The notes under the pieces are model-generated. The model made no database searches, was not told where the DNA came from, and worked only from the letters and a program-made list of their open reading frames with translations. 51,140 nt of DNA from Silvibacterium sp. Its GTDB lineage: Bacteria; Acidobacteriota; Terriglobia; Terriglobales; Acidobacteriaceae. Location of the stretch: positions 1 through 51,140 of the forward strand of contig JASHRS010000238.1 in assembly GCA_030037215.1 (NCBI GenBank). Reading direction: 5' to 3'. Position numbers and translations under genes: made by a program. Below are positions 1 through 9,561 of this stretch, in pieces (positions within the stretch are counted from its first letter, which is position 1; the number at the start of each line of letters is the position of its first letter).

Positions 1-1
1 G

Positions 2-1009
2 ACAACTTTCTTCGAGCAGGATTATTCAGAGTACGAAATATTGTTTGGAGCGCGCGTCGCGTCAGATGCCGGCCTTGAGGCTGCGCGGCGCGTTTCGGCA
101 CGTTATCCGCATATTCCTGTGAAATTTGTGCTGACGGGGGAGCCATGGCACATCAATGCCAAGGTCTGCACGCTGGAATTGATGGAAAAAGCAGCAGCTC
201 ACGATGTTTTTGTCATCAGTGACAGCGATGTGCGCGTTGCGCCGGATTATCTGCACGAGGTAGTTGCTCCTTTTGTCGATGAGAAGGTGGGCGCTGTGAC
301 GTGCTTATATCGAGGCGTGGCAGAGCGCGGACTTTGGGCCAAGCTCGAGGCTGCGGGCATGTCGATTGAAATGACCTCGGGCGTGCTGGCAGCAGACTTG
401 ATGGAGGGAATGCAGTTTACGCTCGGCCCGACAATGGCCGTGCGCCGTAGCTGCGTGCGCGAGATGGGCGGCTTCAGTGTGCTGGGGCCGTATTGCGCAG
501 ACGACTTTGTCCTGGGAAATGCGATTGCCGCAAATGGCCACACGGTCGTGCTTTCGACTCACGTCATTGATCATCTCGTTCTCAACTCGGACTTTGTGGA
601 TTCGCAGAAGCACCAGATCCGGTGGATGAAGTCGACGCGCTTTTCACGGCCGAAGGGGCACTTTGGGACTGCGCTCACTTTCAGCGTTCCATTCGGACTG
701 CTGGCGTGCTTTGCAGCAGCGCTGCTACATCATTCCGTGCTGGGGCTGGGGTTGCTGATTTACAGCGTGATTTCGCGGATCGCGCTGGCGATGGTTGTGG
801 GAGCAGCGGTGGTCGAGGAAAGGCATCTGATCCGCACTTCCCTGCTGTTTCCGCTGCGCGACCTGCTGGGATTCATCTACTGGGCGGCAAGCTACGGAAG
901 CAGCGAGATCGTTTGGCGGAATCAGGTCTACAAACTTGCGCCGGGCGGTCTGATGTTGCCTCGAAACGGTGATTCGAGAGAGGGCGAACGGCCTGCACTA
1001 ACAGCCTGA
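2..1009 (+). CDS. GT21-like glycosyltransferase (ceramide glucosyltransferase / HpnI type), 5' end outside window
   Basis: The reading frame is open to the left edge of the window, so only the C-terminal 335 residues are seen. The leucine codon TTG at 41 is internal, not the start. Processive GT2/GT21 motifs are visible in order: DSD near position 180-230, ADDF near 500, and QIRW near 615, followed by two hydrophobic membrane segments (about 660-830). This order matches ceramide glucosyltransferases and the hopanoid-cluster enzyme HpnI, which add a sugar to a membrane lipid on the cytoplasmic face. No other hopanoid gene is visible, so the lipid substrate is unknown. The next gene on the same strand is an FAD oxidoreductase 150 bp downstream. 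Family assignment is fairly firm; substrate is not. Confidence 0.8.
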   Translation, partial: TTFFEQDYSEYEILFGARVASDAGLEAARRVSARYPHIPVKFVLTGEPWHINAKVCTLELMEKAAAHDVFVISDSDVRVAPDYLHEVVAPFVDEKVGAVTCLYRGVAERGLWAKLEAAGMSIEMTSGVLAADLMEGMQFTLGPTMAVRRSCVREMGGFSVLGPYCADDFVLGNAIAANGHTVVLSTHVIDHLVLNSDFVDSQKHQIRWMKSTRFSRPKGHFGTALTFSVPFGLLACFAAALLHHSVLGLGLLIYSVISRIALAMVVGAAVVEERHLIRTSLLFPLRDLLGFIYWAASYGSSEIVWRNQVYKLAPGGLMLPRNGDSREGERPALTA

Positions 1010-1161
1010 GGGTTACTGCGAGTAAAGAAAGCGCCGTTGCCGCTTGCCCAAGTTACAACCATCCCCAACAATAGAAGTATGCTTCAGACCTTTCATCGCT
1101 GTTGCGCTGCGAGAACGCGGAATAAATTTGCAGGTATTTGCACGTACGGAGCCGCATCCTG

Positions 1162-2724
1162 ATGCAGCAACAGAAAACCGCAGTGATTATCGGCGCCGGA
1201 CCAGCAGGGCTTACAGCTGCCCTCGAGTTTGTGCGGCGTTCAGAGATCAAGCCAATTGTGCTCGAAGCGAGTCATGAGATTGGCGGGATATCGCGTACTA
1301 TCCGGTACAACGGCAACCGGATGGACATAGGCGGTCATCGCTTCTTTTCGAAATCCGACAGAGTGATGGACTGGTGGACCGAGCTGATGCCGGTGGCGAG
1401 CGGGGACGATGGCGCAGCCGAGCATGCGGTTCGTTACCAGAACAAAGAGCGCACGGTTACGGCGACTTCTATGGACTCCGACCTGGTGATGCTGGTAAGG
1501 CCGCGCAAGAGCCGAATCTACTTCCTGCGGAACTTTTTCAACTACCCCCTGTCCTTGGATGCGGCGACACTGCGTCTTCTGGGGCTCAAGCGCACTTTCA
1601 AGATAGGGATAGGCTACATGCGCGCGAAACTCTTCCCGCGCAAACCGGAAAAGACGCTGGAAGATTTTTTGATTAATCGCTTCGGCGTGGAACTCTACCT
1701 GACGTTCTTCAAGTCATACACCGAAAAAGTATGGGGTGTGACATGCGACCAGATCAGCGCAGAATGGGGTGCGCAGCGCATCAAAGGGCTTTCGCTGCGG
1801 ACAGCGATTCTGCATTTCCTGAAGAAGACGTTGAGCCGGAAGAAATCTGCCGATGTCGCGCAGAAAGGGACAGAGACATCGCTGATTGAGAAGTTCTTGT
1901 ATCCGAAGTACGGACCAGGGCAGTTGTGGGAACACGTAGCCGATCTGGTGAAAGAAAAGGGTGGCGAAGTAAAACTGGGATGGAGAGTTAGCGGCCTACG
2001 CACTGAGGGCAATCACATAGTATCGGTTGAGGCAGCGAACGAGGCGGGAGAGAAAGTGGTGATCGCTGCTGATCATGTCTTTTCCACGATGCCAGTGCGC
2101 GAGTTGATCCGCGGGCTGGACTGCGAGATTCCTGCGAATGTGCGCGAGGTAAGCGAAGGATTGATCTACCGCGATTTTGTGACTGTCGGACTACTGGCAG
2201 ACAGGCTGTCTGTAACCGAGCAGGATGGCGGGCTGCTGAAAGACACATGGATTTACATCCAGGAGCCCGATGTGCTGGTGGGGCGGTTGCAGATTTTTAA
2301 CAACTGGAGCCCTTACATGGTGGCTGACCCGAAGAAGGTGTGGATTGGGCTGGAGTATTTCTGTTACGAGACCGATCCGCTGTGGAAGATGCCGAACGGG
2401 GAGATTGCTCGATTTGCGATCTCGGAAGTTGAAAAGATCGGGATTCTGAAAGCGGCGGATGTTCGCGATTCGCATGTGGTGCGCGTGCCGAAGACTTATC
2501 CGGCATATTTTGGAACCTATGATCGCTTTGAAGAGATTGTGGACTTCGTGAATAAGTTCGATAACTTGTATCTGGTAGGCCGCAATGGGATGCATAAGTA
2601 CAACAACCAGGACCACTCGATGCTGACCGCAATGACTGCTGTCGATGACATTCTTGCGGGAGTGAAGGACAAGACCGGCATCTGGAAGATCAATACTGAG
2701 CAGGACTATCACGAAGAAAAGTGA
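1162..2724 (+). CDS. FAD/NAD(P)-dependent oxidoreductase (amine-oxidase / UDP-galactopyranose-mutase-like fold)
   Basis: 520 residues. An N-terminal Rossmann dinucleotide-binding motif GAGPAG (residues 11-16) is followed by an acidic residue at the end of the second strand (LEAS) and by a GGHRFFSK segment. The C-terminal region has the flavin-contacting pattern [17 protein letters not shown] near residue 475. This is the general layout of flavin amine oxidases, protoporphyrinogen oxidases and UDP-galactopyranose mutases. Similar enzymes lie beside glycosyltransferases in many genomes, so a sugar or lipid substrate is possible. ATG 1162 is chosen because the Rossmann fold begins just after it; an upstream TTG at 1138 would add eight residues with no support. 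The exact reaction cannot be read from the sequence. Confidence 0.8.
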   Translation: MQQQKTAVIIGAGPAGLTAALEFVRRSEIKPIVLEASHEIGGISRTIRYNGNRMDIGGHRFFSKSDRVMDWWTELMPVASGDDGAAEHAVRYQNKERTVTATSMDSDLVMLVRPRKSRIYFLRNFFNYPLSLDAATLRLLGLKRTFKIGIGYMRAKLFPRKPEKTLEDFLINRFGVELYLTFFKSYTEKVWGVTCDQISAEWGAQRIKGLSLRTAILHFLKKTLSRKKSADVAQKGTETSLIEKFLYPKYGPGQLWEHVADLVKEKGGEVKLGWRVSGLRTEGNHIVSVEAANEAGEKVVIAADHVFSTMPVRELIRGLDCEIPANVREVSEGLIYRDFVTVGLLADRLSVTEQDGGLLKDTWIYIQEPDVLVGRLQIFNNWSPYMVADPKKVWIGLEYFCYETDPLWKMPNGEIARFAISEVEKIGILKAADVRDSHVVRVPKTYPAYFGTYDRFEEIVDFVNKFDNLYLVGRNGMHKYNNQDHSMLTAMTAVDDILAGVKDKTGIWKINTEQDYHEEK

Positions 2725-2800
2725 CATTCCAGAGTTCATTTACAGACAGGTACTTTATGCAGGCTCTTGTAGATGACCGAATTTCATTAAAAGGATAAAT

Positions 2801-3733
2801 ATGCAGGACACAGTGCTTTGCCGAATTTGCGGGTCAGACGCAGTAACTTTCTGGCGTAAACGAACGCTCAGCCGCAAGCTTGTGCCTGATGATTTGCGCA
2901 TTACGGACTCTCGCTATGGAGTTACGCTAGAGTTGTGGAGATGCAAATACTGCGGCTTTATCCAAGCCAATGGAGCCGAGATCGAAGAGTTATTCAATCT
3001 GTACTCCGAGCTTGACGACCCTACCTATGAGTCCGGACGCGAAACACGCAGGTTGCAGATGCAATGGTTGCTCAAGCGGGCGTTGCGCATTCATTCTTCT
3101 GCAGAAACCCTTCTGGACATTGGCGCAGGAACAGGGCTGATGGTTATAGAAGCCAAAGCCAAAAACCTGCGCGCGGTAGGCATAGAGCCAAGCCATTCCC
3201 TTGTCACTGCTGGCCGCGCTCAAAATGGGCTATCGGGCAGTGAATTAATCCAGGGTACCATCCCTAACTCTGCGCTCAACAGTCACGCTTTCGATCTCGT
3301 CTGCATGATCGATGTAATTGAACACGTAGCCGACCCAGTTACTTTTCTTAAAGACGCCGCTGCCGCATTAAAACCGGGAGGATTATGTGTCGTAGTTACA
3401 CCCGATGTGTCGAGCGCTGCGGCAAAGATATTGGGGGAGCGCTGGTGGCATTTCCGATTGGCGCATGTCGGCTACTTTGACGCACACTCCATGGATCTTG
3501 CTGCGCAACTGGCTGGTCTTCACATCAGGCAGAAATTTCGCGCGAAATGGTTTTTCCCGATCAAATATCTGGCAGAGAGAATCGCGGTATATTTTCCGCC
3601 GATGAGCAGGCTAAATCAGGCCGTTGCGGACAGGCAAGTATTAGATAGGCTATATCAACAGACAGTTCCTCTGAACCTGCATGACTCTCTGGTATTTTTC
3701 CTTACGAAAAGCGCCACATTAGCAAGCAATTAA
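2801..3733 (+). CDS. Class I SAM-dependent methyltransferase with N-terminal zinc ribbon
   Basis: 310 residues. Two CxxC pairs (C7/C10 and C48/C51) form a likely zinc ribbon. The SAM-binding motif I LLDIGAGTG lies near residue 105, an acidic motif II (GIEPS) follows, and a DVIEH motif is near residue 170. This architecture (zinc ribbon plus Methyltransf_23-like domain) is common in polysaccharide and lipid modification loci, where C- or O-methylation of nucleotide sugars or glycans is typical. An AAGGA ribosome site lies 5 nt before the ATG. The 3' end overlaps the convergent membrane-protein gene by 4 bp. Substrate unknown. Confidence 0.85.
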   Translation: MQDTVLCRICGSDAVTFWRKRTLSRKLVPDDLRITDSRYGVTLELWRCKYCGFIQANGAEIEELFNLYSELDDPTYESGRETRRLQMQWLLKRALRIHSSAETLLDIGAGTGLMVIEAKAKNLRAVGIEPSHSLVTAGRAQNGLSGSELIQGTIPNSALNSHAFDLVCMIDVIEHVADPVTFLKDAAAALKPGGLCVVVTPDVSSAAAKILGERWWHFRLAHVGYFDAHSMDLAAQLAGLHIRQKFRAKWFFPIKYLAERIAVYFPPMSRLNQAVADRQVLDRLYQQTVPLNLHDSLVFFLTKSATLASN

Positions 3734-5328
3734 TTGTCCCTGCGCACGTAGATATCACATTCCAAGCCCCAGTTTCGCGACATAAGCCTATGATGCAAAA
3801 GTGAAACGTTGAGAGAATTCTTTGCCGATGAGATCTCGGTCCACTGCTCTGAGCTTACAAACTCCGGAATTGGCAGACTGCCCGGTACAAAGATTTTCGT
3901 TGCCTCGTAGCAGTTAACGACTGCGCCTACGTCATCCGGATTTTCATACCTGGAAAGATAGCCTGTGTTGTAAATATTGTGCGCTACGTCCTTGTACAGG
4001 TAATAGTGCGTTCCTGGCACCAGAACCACTTTATCGCCAAGCGGATGCTGCTGAAGATAATGCTTCAAGGTATCTGCCTGCTGCAGCGCATATTTATAAG
4101 TCGGCCGGCTTTCGCTCATTTGAATTATGTAGAGCAAGAATGCGGGTAACGTGCAAGCCAAATTAATTGCAAACAAGAGCGGGATCAAAAAAGTTCTGCT
4201 CTGATCAGACCGACTCCTTCCCCAGTTTAAGGCGAGTAAAGCCGGGAACAGCGCGCAGGTTAAGTATAGGTATTTGTATTCAAGAGGAAAGACAACGACT
4301 GGGAACAAGAAACAACCGAACGCTGCAATCGCGAGTGAAAACCTGGCCTTTCTTGACTTAGAGCTCAATATCAAATAAATGCAGATGACAAGCATTACCC
4401 CAGCAGCGAGGTAAGTGAACATGCGAAGCAGGCTCATTCCCATTGCTACACCCTTATAAGTTTGCAGGATGTCATGCCAAGATTTGGCTGCCTTTACAGG
4501 AGCATGGTTTAGATCGGTGGCTGAATAATCGATAGATCGTTGTACGCCTCCATATTTGGCCTCCCATAGGAAACGTTTCAGGCTTTGATTATCTATGTGA
4601 TAAAAACACAGAGCCGTCAGCGCTACGGGCAGTGCAAGGCAAGACATCGAAATGACTGCGTTCCTAGCAATAGTTGCAAGGTTTGTCCTGCCCCCGGTCA
4701 TGATTGAGGACTTTTCAAGCTCAAGCGCAGTAATAAGCCATCCTGCAATAAGTAGAAATGCGAGAATTCCGGCGAACGGCTCGGAGAGAGCGGCCATCCC
4801 TCCCAGGATTCCAGCGACCACACTGCGTCCTACTCCTGGTTGTTTTCGCAAAACAATCACAAGCAGGAGAAGCCACAGGAACGACACGGCTTCCGGCCGC
4901 TCTGATGCCATGCCCAATCCAGCGGGGAAGACACTTGCCCACAAAAGGAGAAATATCCATCGGCTTCGGGTATTTTTCAGAAATCGGAGACCTCCTACCA
5001 GCGCGATCGAAGCGGGAGGAAGAGCACACAGGATCGGATAAACCCTGGCTATGGTTGTACCGCAGCCAAATATCCTGGCAAATAGCATGAACATCCACAT
5101 TGAACCAGGCGTGTAGATGCTGAAAAGTACAGGTTGAAATGAGCGGGAGTGTTCAAACGACGCAGTGCGGAATCCCTCGCCGGCAAGGAAATTGCACGCC
5201 GGATCGCGAAAGAGATAAACGTCAGTACCGCCTAAGGCCGGAGGCAGATACATCCATACTGCAACCCATCCAATAATGCAGAAAATTGCAAAAAGAATTT
5301 CCTCCCTTTTAGGCTTCCACTCTTCCAT
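3730..5328 (-). CDS. Polytopic membrane protein, GT-C (GT39/ArnT-like) glycosyltransferase candidate
   Basis: 532 residues with about ten hydrophobic segments and a C-terminal periplasmic-type domain rich in Tyr/His. The first loop after TM1 carries acidic residues (TDVYLFRDPA) as in GT-C enzymes, which use polyprenyl-phosphate sugars. I find no unmistakable family motif, so this is a structural guess. Start choice: ATG 5328 has GAGAGG 8 nt upstream, whereas the GTG at 5337 would touch the same purine tract. It lies 36 bp downstream of a UbiA-family prenyltransferase on the same strand. If that enzyme makes a decaprenyl-phosphate sugar precursor, this protein could be the user (inference). 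Confidence 0.6.
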   Translation of the reverse strand: MEEWKPKREEILFAIFCIIGWVAVWMYLPPALGGTDVYLFRDPACNFLAGEGFRTASFEHSRSFQPVLFSIYTPGSMWMFMLFARIFGCGTTIARVYPILCALPPASIALVGGLRFLKNTRSRWIFLLLWASVFPAGLGMASERPEAVSFLWLLLLVIVLRKQPGVGRSVVAGILGGMAALSEPFAGILAFLLIAGWLITALELEKSSIMTGGRTNLATIARNAVISMSCLALPVALTALCFYHIDNQSLKRFLWEAKYGGVQRSIDYSATDLNHAPVKAAKSWHDILQTYKGVAMGMSLLRMFTYLAAGVMLVICIYLILSSKSRKARFSLAIAAFGCFLFPVVVFPLEYKYLYLTCALFPALLALNWGRSRSDQSRTFLIPLLFAINLACTLPAFLLYIIQMSESRPTYKYALQQADTLKHYLQQHPLGDKVVLVPGTHYYLYKDVAHNIYNTGYLSRYENPDDVGAVVNCYEATKIFVPGSLPIPEFVSSEQWTEISSAKNSLNVSLLHHRLMSRNWGLECDIYVRRDN

Positions 5329-5364
5329 ACAGAACACCTCTCAGTCGAATCGCGCAGCTGAAAT

Positions 5365-6360
5365 TCAATGGGCTTTTGGAAACATTGCTCCAATTTGCGG
5401 AATGTCGATGACAGATAGCAGCACAAGCGCGACGATGCAGACGACCAATGGAACCATCAGCTGCGGCTCGCGATAGAGTTTCTCGGGGTTCTGGACTGCG
5501 CTCTCATGACGAAAAGAAAGGCTGAAATACACCGCCATTAGCCATGCGATCAGCGGGAATGAGAGTATCAGTTCGAATCGGTATCGCATGATGAACGATC
5601 CGAAAAAAAGCATCGATGCTGAGCCGAAAAATATCACGGAATTAAGCAGAGATTCTTCCCGGTAATATCGGAACGACCTTCTGTAGCTTACGGCAACTGC
5701 TTGATCGGCAATCTGCCGGTATTCGCTGAAGCGCTTCAAAGCCATAAAGTACGCGCCCAACATCCAGTAAGAAAGAAGGAGCGAGAGAGGCGGGATCGCC
5801 GTCGCCGTCACGATGTACCAGCCAAGAAGAAAGCGAAGCGGATTATTGATCGACTCGCTTAAAACATCCAGATAGGGAACGTCCTTACTTCTCAGCGGAG
5901 GAATGTTATAAATACAGCCCATGATCCAAAGCGAAGCTGCGCTTAACATGAAGCCCAGCGAGATAAAGTGGGCCAATGCAAGTCCCAGGATCATCATGAG
6001 GACCCACTGCACATAGGCCCAGCCTATGTGCACGAGTCCGCATGCCGCAGGTCGATTCTTTTTTGTAGGATGGAGCCGATCATAAGGCGCATCCAGTATC
6101 TCGTTAACGACATAATTGCTGCAGGCAATCAGGGTAGCTGAGACAAGGCCAATGCAGATACGAAGGACCAGACCAGCATCAAACCGGGCGTGCACGATCA
6201 TCGCCGCAACAACAATTCCGGGAACAACGAATATCTGCTTAACGCTATGGTCAAGCCGCGAGATTTGAATATGAGCTTTAATACGTCTTGTTAGCGAGAT
6301 CCTAGGAGTGCGCGGTGAGGTAGAACGCATCGACTGTTCGGCTTGTTCAATCTTTGACAA
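5365..6360 (-). CDS. UbiA-family prenyltransferase (decaprenyl-phosphate phosphoribosyltransferase-like)
   Basis: 331 residues with roughly eight or nine membrane segments. The first Asp-rich motif is NEILDAPYDR near residue 105, followed by HPTKKNRP, a pattern seen in UbiA members that transfer phosphoribose to decaprenyl phosphate as well as in prenylating enzymes. The predicted start is a TTG (6358-6360) because a GGAGGAG ribosome site sits 4 nt upstream. The first ATG (6330) lacks any such site, and the same GGAGGAG spacing is used by the DUF4136 gene. It is probably co-transcribed with the downstream membrane protein. Function as a lipid-linked sugar donor synthase is inference from the motif. 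Confidence 0.75.
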   Translation of the reverse strand: MSKIEQAEQSMRSTSPRTPRISLTRRIKAHIQISRLDHSVKQIFVVPGIVVAAMIVHARFDAGLVLRICIGLVSATLIACSNYVVNEILDAPYDRLHPTKKNRPAACGLVHIGWAYVQWVLMMILGLALAHFISLGFMLSAASLWIMGCIYNIPPLRSKDVPYLDVLSESINNPLRFLLGWYIVTATAIPPLSLLLSYWMLGAYFMALKRFSEYRQIADQAVAVSYRRSFRYYREESLLNSVIFFGSASMLFFGSFIMRYRFELILSFPLIAWLMAVYFSLSFRHESAVQNPEKLYREPQLMVPLVVCIVALVLLSVIDIPQIGAMFPKAH

Positions 6361-6396
6361 AACGCTCCTCCACTTCTCTGGGAAAAATTGTAGTGT

Positions 6397-6669
6397 CTAT
6401 TCCCAGCTGGAGTTGTGCTTTTGCAACCACCAGCAAGGCGGGGCTCCGTGCGGAAAAATGGAGTGCGAACAGGGTTCGGGCACCGTACCCATGAAGTCAT
6501 ATTCGTCTTTGTTGCCCTTGAGCGGTGTCGTGAGATATTGATCGACCTGGACTGTACCGTATCCGGTGCCATGGCTCATTTTGATGCGTAACAGACCCCA
6601 GTCGGCGAGGTAGATGACAACGATGATCGCGATCAGGATTCGAATTATGAGCCAGAGGATGCGCTTCAT
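6397..6669 (-). CDS. Small single-pass membrane protein, unknown function
   Basis: 90 residues: a strong N-terminal transmembrane helix (about residues 4-24), then a soluble tail with two cysteines and the tail segment HGAPPCWW. The ATG overlaps the TGA of the peroxiredoxin-like gene (ATGA), which suggests translational coupling and argues that the small gene is real. I do not recognise a family. Topology is probably one anchor with the tail outside the cytoplasm. It could support the neighbouring redox protein, but there is no direct evidence. Confidence 0.65.
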   Translation of the reverse strand: MKRILWLIIRILIAIIVVIYLADWGLLRIKMSHGTGYGTVQVDQYLTTPLKGNKDEYDFMGTVPEPCSHSIFPHGAPPCWWLQKHNSSWE

Positions 6670-7328
6670 GGAACTTCGCGCCTCACGCTGGGCAGGTATC
6701 GTAAGACTTCTTCTGGCTCGGGGCGAACGCGGAAATCGGCGTGTGCTTCAGCGAAGAGGACGGTTCCGTCGCCGGCGAGGACGTAAGTAGCGGGAAGGAT
6801 GAGCTTCCAGCTCTGATCGCCGTTGACGAAGGGAATATTAACGAGGACATTGCGATAGTGTTGCTGGTGCCAGGGCGGGATGGTATAGACGAGGCCGAAT
6901 TGCCCAGACACCTTACATCCATCGTCGTAAAGAAGCGGAAATGGGATATCGTGCTGGCCCTGCGTGAAGTCGCTTTGGCGGACGGTTTGTGGCGAGATGG
7001 CAACGAGGAGGCCACCCAGTTCACGCACGACAGGGTATAGATCGCGCCATGCTTCAAGCTCAGTGACGCAATACGGACACCAGCGCCCGCGGAAAAAATT
7101 GAGGACGATGGGTCCGAGCGCAAGCAGATCAGACGAGTTGACGGAACGTCCGGAAGAGTCGGATAGCGTGAAGTCAGGAGCCTTGGCTCCGACGGGAAGA
7201 ATGTGCTGCTCGATGCCGGTGGCGAAGAGATCTTCGACGGCGCGCTCATTCACAGCAAGGCGCTCAGGTTGGACGAGTGTGCGCGTGTTGGCAGTGATTT
7301 CGTCGAGCTGGTCCTGAAGATGAGACAT
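6666..7328 (-). CDS. Peroxiredoxin-like (AhpC/TSA-family) protein
   Basis: 220 residues. After an N-terminal helical extension of about 50 residues comes a thioredoxin fold with GAKAPDFTL and then GRWCPYC, where the CPYC pair sits where peroxiredoxin-like proteins carry their reactive cysteines. The later segment (TYVLAGDGTVLFAEAHADF) is the usual strand and helix end of the fold. Expected role: reduction of peroxides or disulfides in the cytoplasm; there is no signal peptide. The gene begins 12 bp after the ffh stop and ends in an ATGA overlap with the small membrane protein, so these look like one transcript. The physiological reductant is unknown. Confidence 0.85.
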   Translation of the reverse strand: MSHLQDQLDEITANTRTLVQPERLAVNERAVEDLFATGIEQHILPVGAKAPDFTLSDSSGRSVNSSDLLALGPIVLNFFRGRWCPYCVTELEAWRDLYPVVRELGGLLVAISPQTVRQSDFTQGQHDIPFPLLYDDGCKVSGQFGLVYTIPPWHQQHYRNVLVNIPFVNGDQSWKLILPATYVLAGDGTVLFAEAHADFRVRPEPEEVLRYLPSVRREVP

Positions 7329-7340
7329 CTGAGTGCCGCC

Positions 7341-8717
7341 TCAGCGCATTCCTTTCATGCCGCTCAACATGCCCATGGCGCGGCGCTGGAGCAGGCCACC
7401 CTTGCCGACGCCCTTGAACATCTTGCGCATCTGCGCATATTGGCGCAGGAGCTGATTCACTTCCTGCACGGTGGTTCCGGAGCCACCAGCGATACGCTTG
7501 CGGCGCGAACCGGAGATGATCTCGTGGTGGTTGCGCTCCTTCGGCGTCATGGAGTTGATGATGGCTTCGATGCGGACGAACTGCTTTTCGTCGACCTGAT
7601 CGGCCATCTGCTGCATCCCACCGAACGGCCCAACGGAAGGCAGCATCTTCATGATGCTTTGCAGAGAGCCTAGCTTGCGAATCTGCCGGAGCTGGTCGCG
7701 GAAATCTTCGAGCGAGAAGCCATCGCCACTAAGCGCCTTCTTTGCAAACTCCTCGGACTTTTTGCGGTCGAGATTTTCTTCAGCTTTTTCGATGAGCGTC
7801 ATAATGTCGCCCATACCGAGGATGCGGCTGACGATGCGGTCGGGGTGGAATGGTTCGAAAGCGTCAGGTTTTTCGCCGGTGCCAATGAACTTGATGGGCT
7901 GGCCGGTGACATGACGGATGGACAATGCCGCACCGCCGCGGGCATCGCCGTCCATTTTGGTGAGCACAACGCCGGTGAGTGCGAGGCGCTTGTGGAACTC
8001 TTCGGCGGAGCGGACGGCGTCCTGACCGGTCATGGCATCGGCGACAAAGAGTATCTCCTGCGGCGAGAGAAGCGATTTGAGTTTCGCCATTTCGTCCATG
8101 AGACCGGAGTCAATGTGCAGACGGCCGGCGGTGTCTACGATGAGTGTGTCGCAGCCGCTAATGATGGCCTCGCGACGGGCTTCCTTCGCAAGGCGCTCGA
8201 CGAGCGGGGTCACGGCGGGCTCACCTTTAGTATCGCCTTCGTAGATCTTCGCTTTGATGGAATTTGCAACGACATTGAGTTGCTCACGCGCAGCAGGACG
8301 ATAGACGTCGACGGATACAAGCATCGGACGATGGCCGCCCTTCTGCAGCCACGCGGCCAGTTTGCCGGAGGTGGTGGTTTTGCCGGAGCCCTGGAGTCCC
8401 GCCATGAGGATGACCGTGGGCGGGCGCGATGCGAAGTTGAAACGCGCGGTGTCTTTGCCGAGGATGGCAATGAGCTCGTCGCGAATGATCTTGATGACCT
8501 GCTCAGTAGGCGAGAGCGCGGTCATGACTTCGTGACCCAAGGCCTTAGCGCGAATGTGCTCGATGAGGTCTTTGACAACGTTCAGGTTGACGTCGGCTTC
8601 GAGCAGCGCGACACGAATTTCACGCAGCGCCTCCTGCATGTTTTCTTCGCTGATAACACCTTGTCCGCGAAGGTTTTTGAAGGCGCGCTGCAGTTTTTCT
8701 GAAAGATTTTCGAACAT
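7341..8717 (-). CDS. ffh: Signal recognition particle protein Ffh
   Basis: 458 residues, the normal length. The helical N domain is followed by the G domain: P-loop GLQGSGKTTT near residue 108, DTAGRL near residue 196, and TKMDGDARGGAALS. The Met-rich M domain at the C-terminus contains the RNA-contacting SGSRRKRIAGGSG segment. Ffh binds 4.5S RNA and signal peptides of nascent inner-membrane proteins and docks with FtsY as a GTPase. All key motifs are present. No 4.5S RNA gene was recognised nearby. It is the first gene of a leftward run that continues into the peroxiredoxin-like gene 12 bp downstream. Confidence 0.98.
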   Translation of the reverse strand: MFENLSEKLQRAFKNLRGQGVISEENMQEALREIRVALLEADVNLNVVKDLIEHIRAKALGHEVMTALSPTEQVIKIIRDELIAILGKDTARFNFASRPPTVILMAGLQGSGKTTTSGKLAAWLQKGGHRPMLVSVDVYRPAAREQLNVVANSIKAKIYEGDTKGEPAVTPLVERLAKEARREAIISGCDTLIVDTAGRLHIDSGLMDEMAKLKSLLSPQEILFVADAMTGQDAVRSAEEFHKRLALTGVVLTKMDGDARGGAALSIRHVTGQPIKFIGTGEKPDAFEPFHPDRIVSRILGMGDIMTLIEKAEENLDRKKSEEFAKKALSGDGFSLEDFRDQLRQIRKLGSLQSIMKMLPSVGPFGGMQQMADQVDEKQFVRIEAIINSMTPKERNHHEIISGSRRKRIAGGSGTTVQEVNQLLRQYAQMRKMFKGVGKGGLLQRRAMGMLSGMKGMR

Positions 8718-9021
8718 GGCTTAAGAGTAAGTTTATCAGCGGTGCGGCAGGCATTTGGAGCGCCAGATTTTTTAGGCGAGCTTTGGCTGCGCACTCTAAA
8801 AGTCTGACCTGCAATTTCAGAGAGTTAACACAAGAGTGCGGGGTGAAGCAGCCGGTAACTCATTGGGCTCATAACCCAAAGGCCGGTGGTTCAAATCCAC
8901 TCTTCGCAAACATCCCGTAGATCATGAGAAACCGCCTAAGCTCCCAAGAGAGCATTGGGGGCGCCAGCGCGTAGCCTTTTCGGCCCTGTCCTGTGTTATC
9001 AACCTTTCAATAATCAGGTTT
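8718..9021. other. 304-bp region with only the decayed tRNA
   Basis: Upstream DNA of ffh. Apart from the tRNA-like copy at 8837-8912, no coding frame or other element was seen. Confidence 0.5.
8837..8912 (+). pseudogene. Decayed duplicate of initiator tRNA-Met (CAT anticodon)
   Basis: This stretch copies the intact initiator tRNA at 9780-9856, with an identical anticodon arm (TTGGG CTCATAA CCCAA) and identical T-loop. It carries several changes: the D-stem reads AAGC/ACTC, giving two mismatches; one base is lost from the D-loop; the acceptor stem has two G-T pairs; and the encoded CCA is replaced by ACA. The region 5' of it also resembles that of the intact gene (GAGTTAA...AAGAG), so promoter and tRNA appear to have been duplicated together. 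It is probably non-functional or a weak variant. Confidence 0.7.
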
Positions 9022-9561
9022 CTAGGGTTTGGGAGGGAAGTTCTTCAACAGCTTCTGCATGGCCTTGTTGAGATTTTGCTGGGTCTTTTGCTGGTTTGAA
9101 CTGGGATTGAGAGTTTTGGTCGCACGCCCAGTCCACACAAGTGCTTTTGCCGCAGGATCATACATGTCCAAGACAAGTGTACCTACGTTGATGGTCGAGC
9201 TTGTGGCGGTTCCCATTCCGCCTCCCCAACGCAATCCGCCGCCCGTACCGTAGGCGTTCCATTGTGTTTGCTGAGTCACTGACGCTTGATAAGCAACATA
9301 CAAGTCAGCTTTATCACTATCGGTCAATGTCAAGCCTTTGGCCGACAATTGGGAATTAATAGCCTCTTTAATTTGCGCGTCCAGTATTTGATTTGGATAG
9401 CTCGCGCCTTGAACGGCTACCCACTTATAGGTATGGAACTTCGTAAAATCCGTTCCCGGCATAGAGTTGTATGTAACGTCCTGCGCAGCAACTGTTCCTG
9501 CCGTCAGCAACAGCAGCGCAATGACCGATACAAAAAGACTGCCACCCTGTTTGATTTGCAT
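9022..9561 (-). CDS. DUF4136 domain-containing secreted protein
   Basis: 179 residues with a clear N-terminal signal peptide (hydrophobic run ending AGTVAAQD), then a domain matching the DUF4136 pattern: a YNSMPGTDFTKFHTYKW-like opening, an alternating Asp/Lys segment (DSDKADLYVAYQ), a Gly-rich loop, and a GTLVLDMYDPAAKALVW strand pair. Members are periplasmic or lipid-anchored proteins of unknown role, frequent in Acidobacteriota and Bacteroidetes. ATG 9561 is preceded by GGAGGAG at 4 nt. A longer reading from 9702 is rejected because it would precede the signal peptide with 47 unlikely residues. It is monocistronic between the two tRNA copies. Confidence 0.85.
   Translation of the reverse strand: MQIKQGGSLFVSVIALLLLTAGTVAAQDVTYNSMPGTDFTKFHTYKWVAVQGASYPNQILDAQIKEAINSQLSAKGLTLTDSDKADLYVAYQASVTQQTQWNAYGTGGGLRWGGGMGTATSSTINVGTLVLDMYDPAAKALVWTGRATKTLNPSSNQQKTQQNLNKAMQKLLKNFPPKP

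Noticed and set aside
2191-2739. 182-codon antisense frame opposite the FAD oxidoreductase
   Set aside because: Shadow frame; the plus-strand gene is full length with clear motifs.
7845-8702. 285-codon reading frame on the plus strand opposite ffh
   Set aside because: It is the antisense shadow of a highly conserved gene, and the translation has no domain logic.
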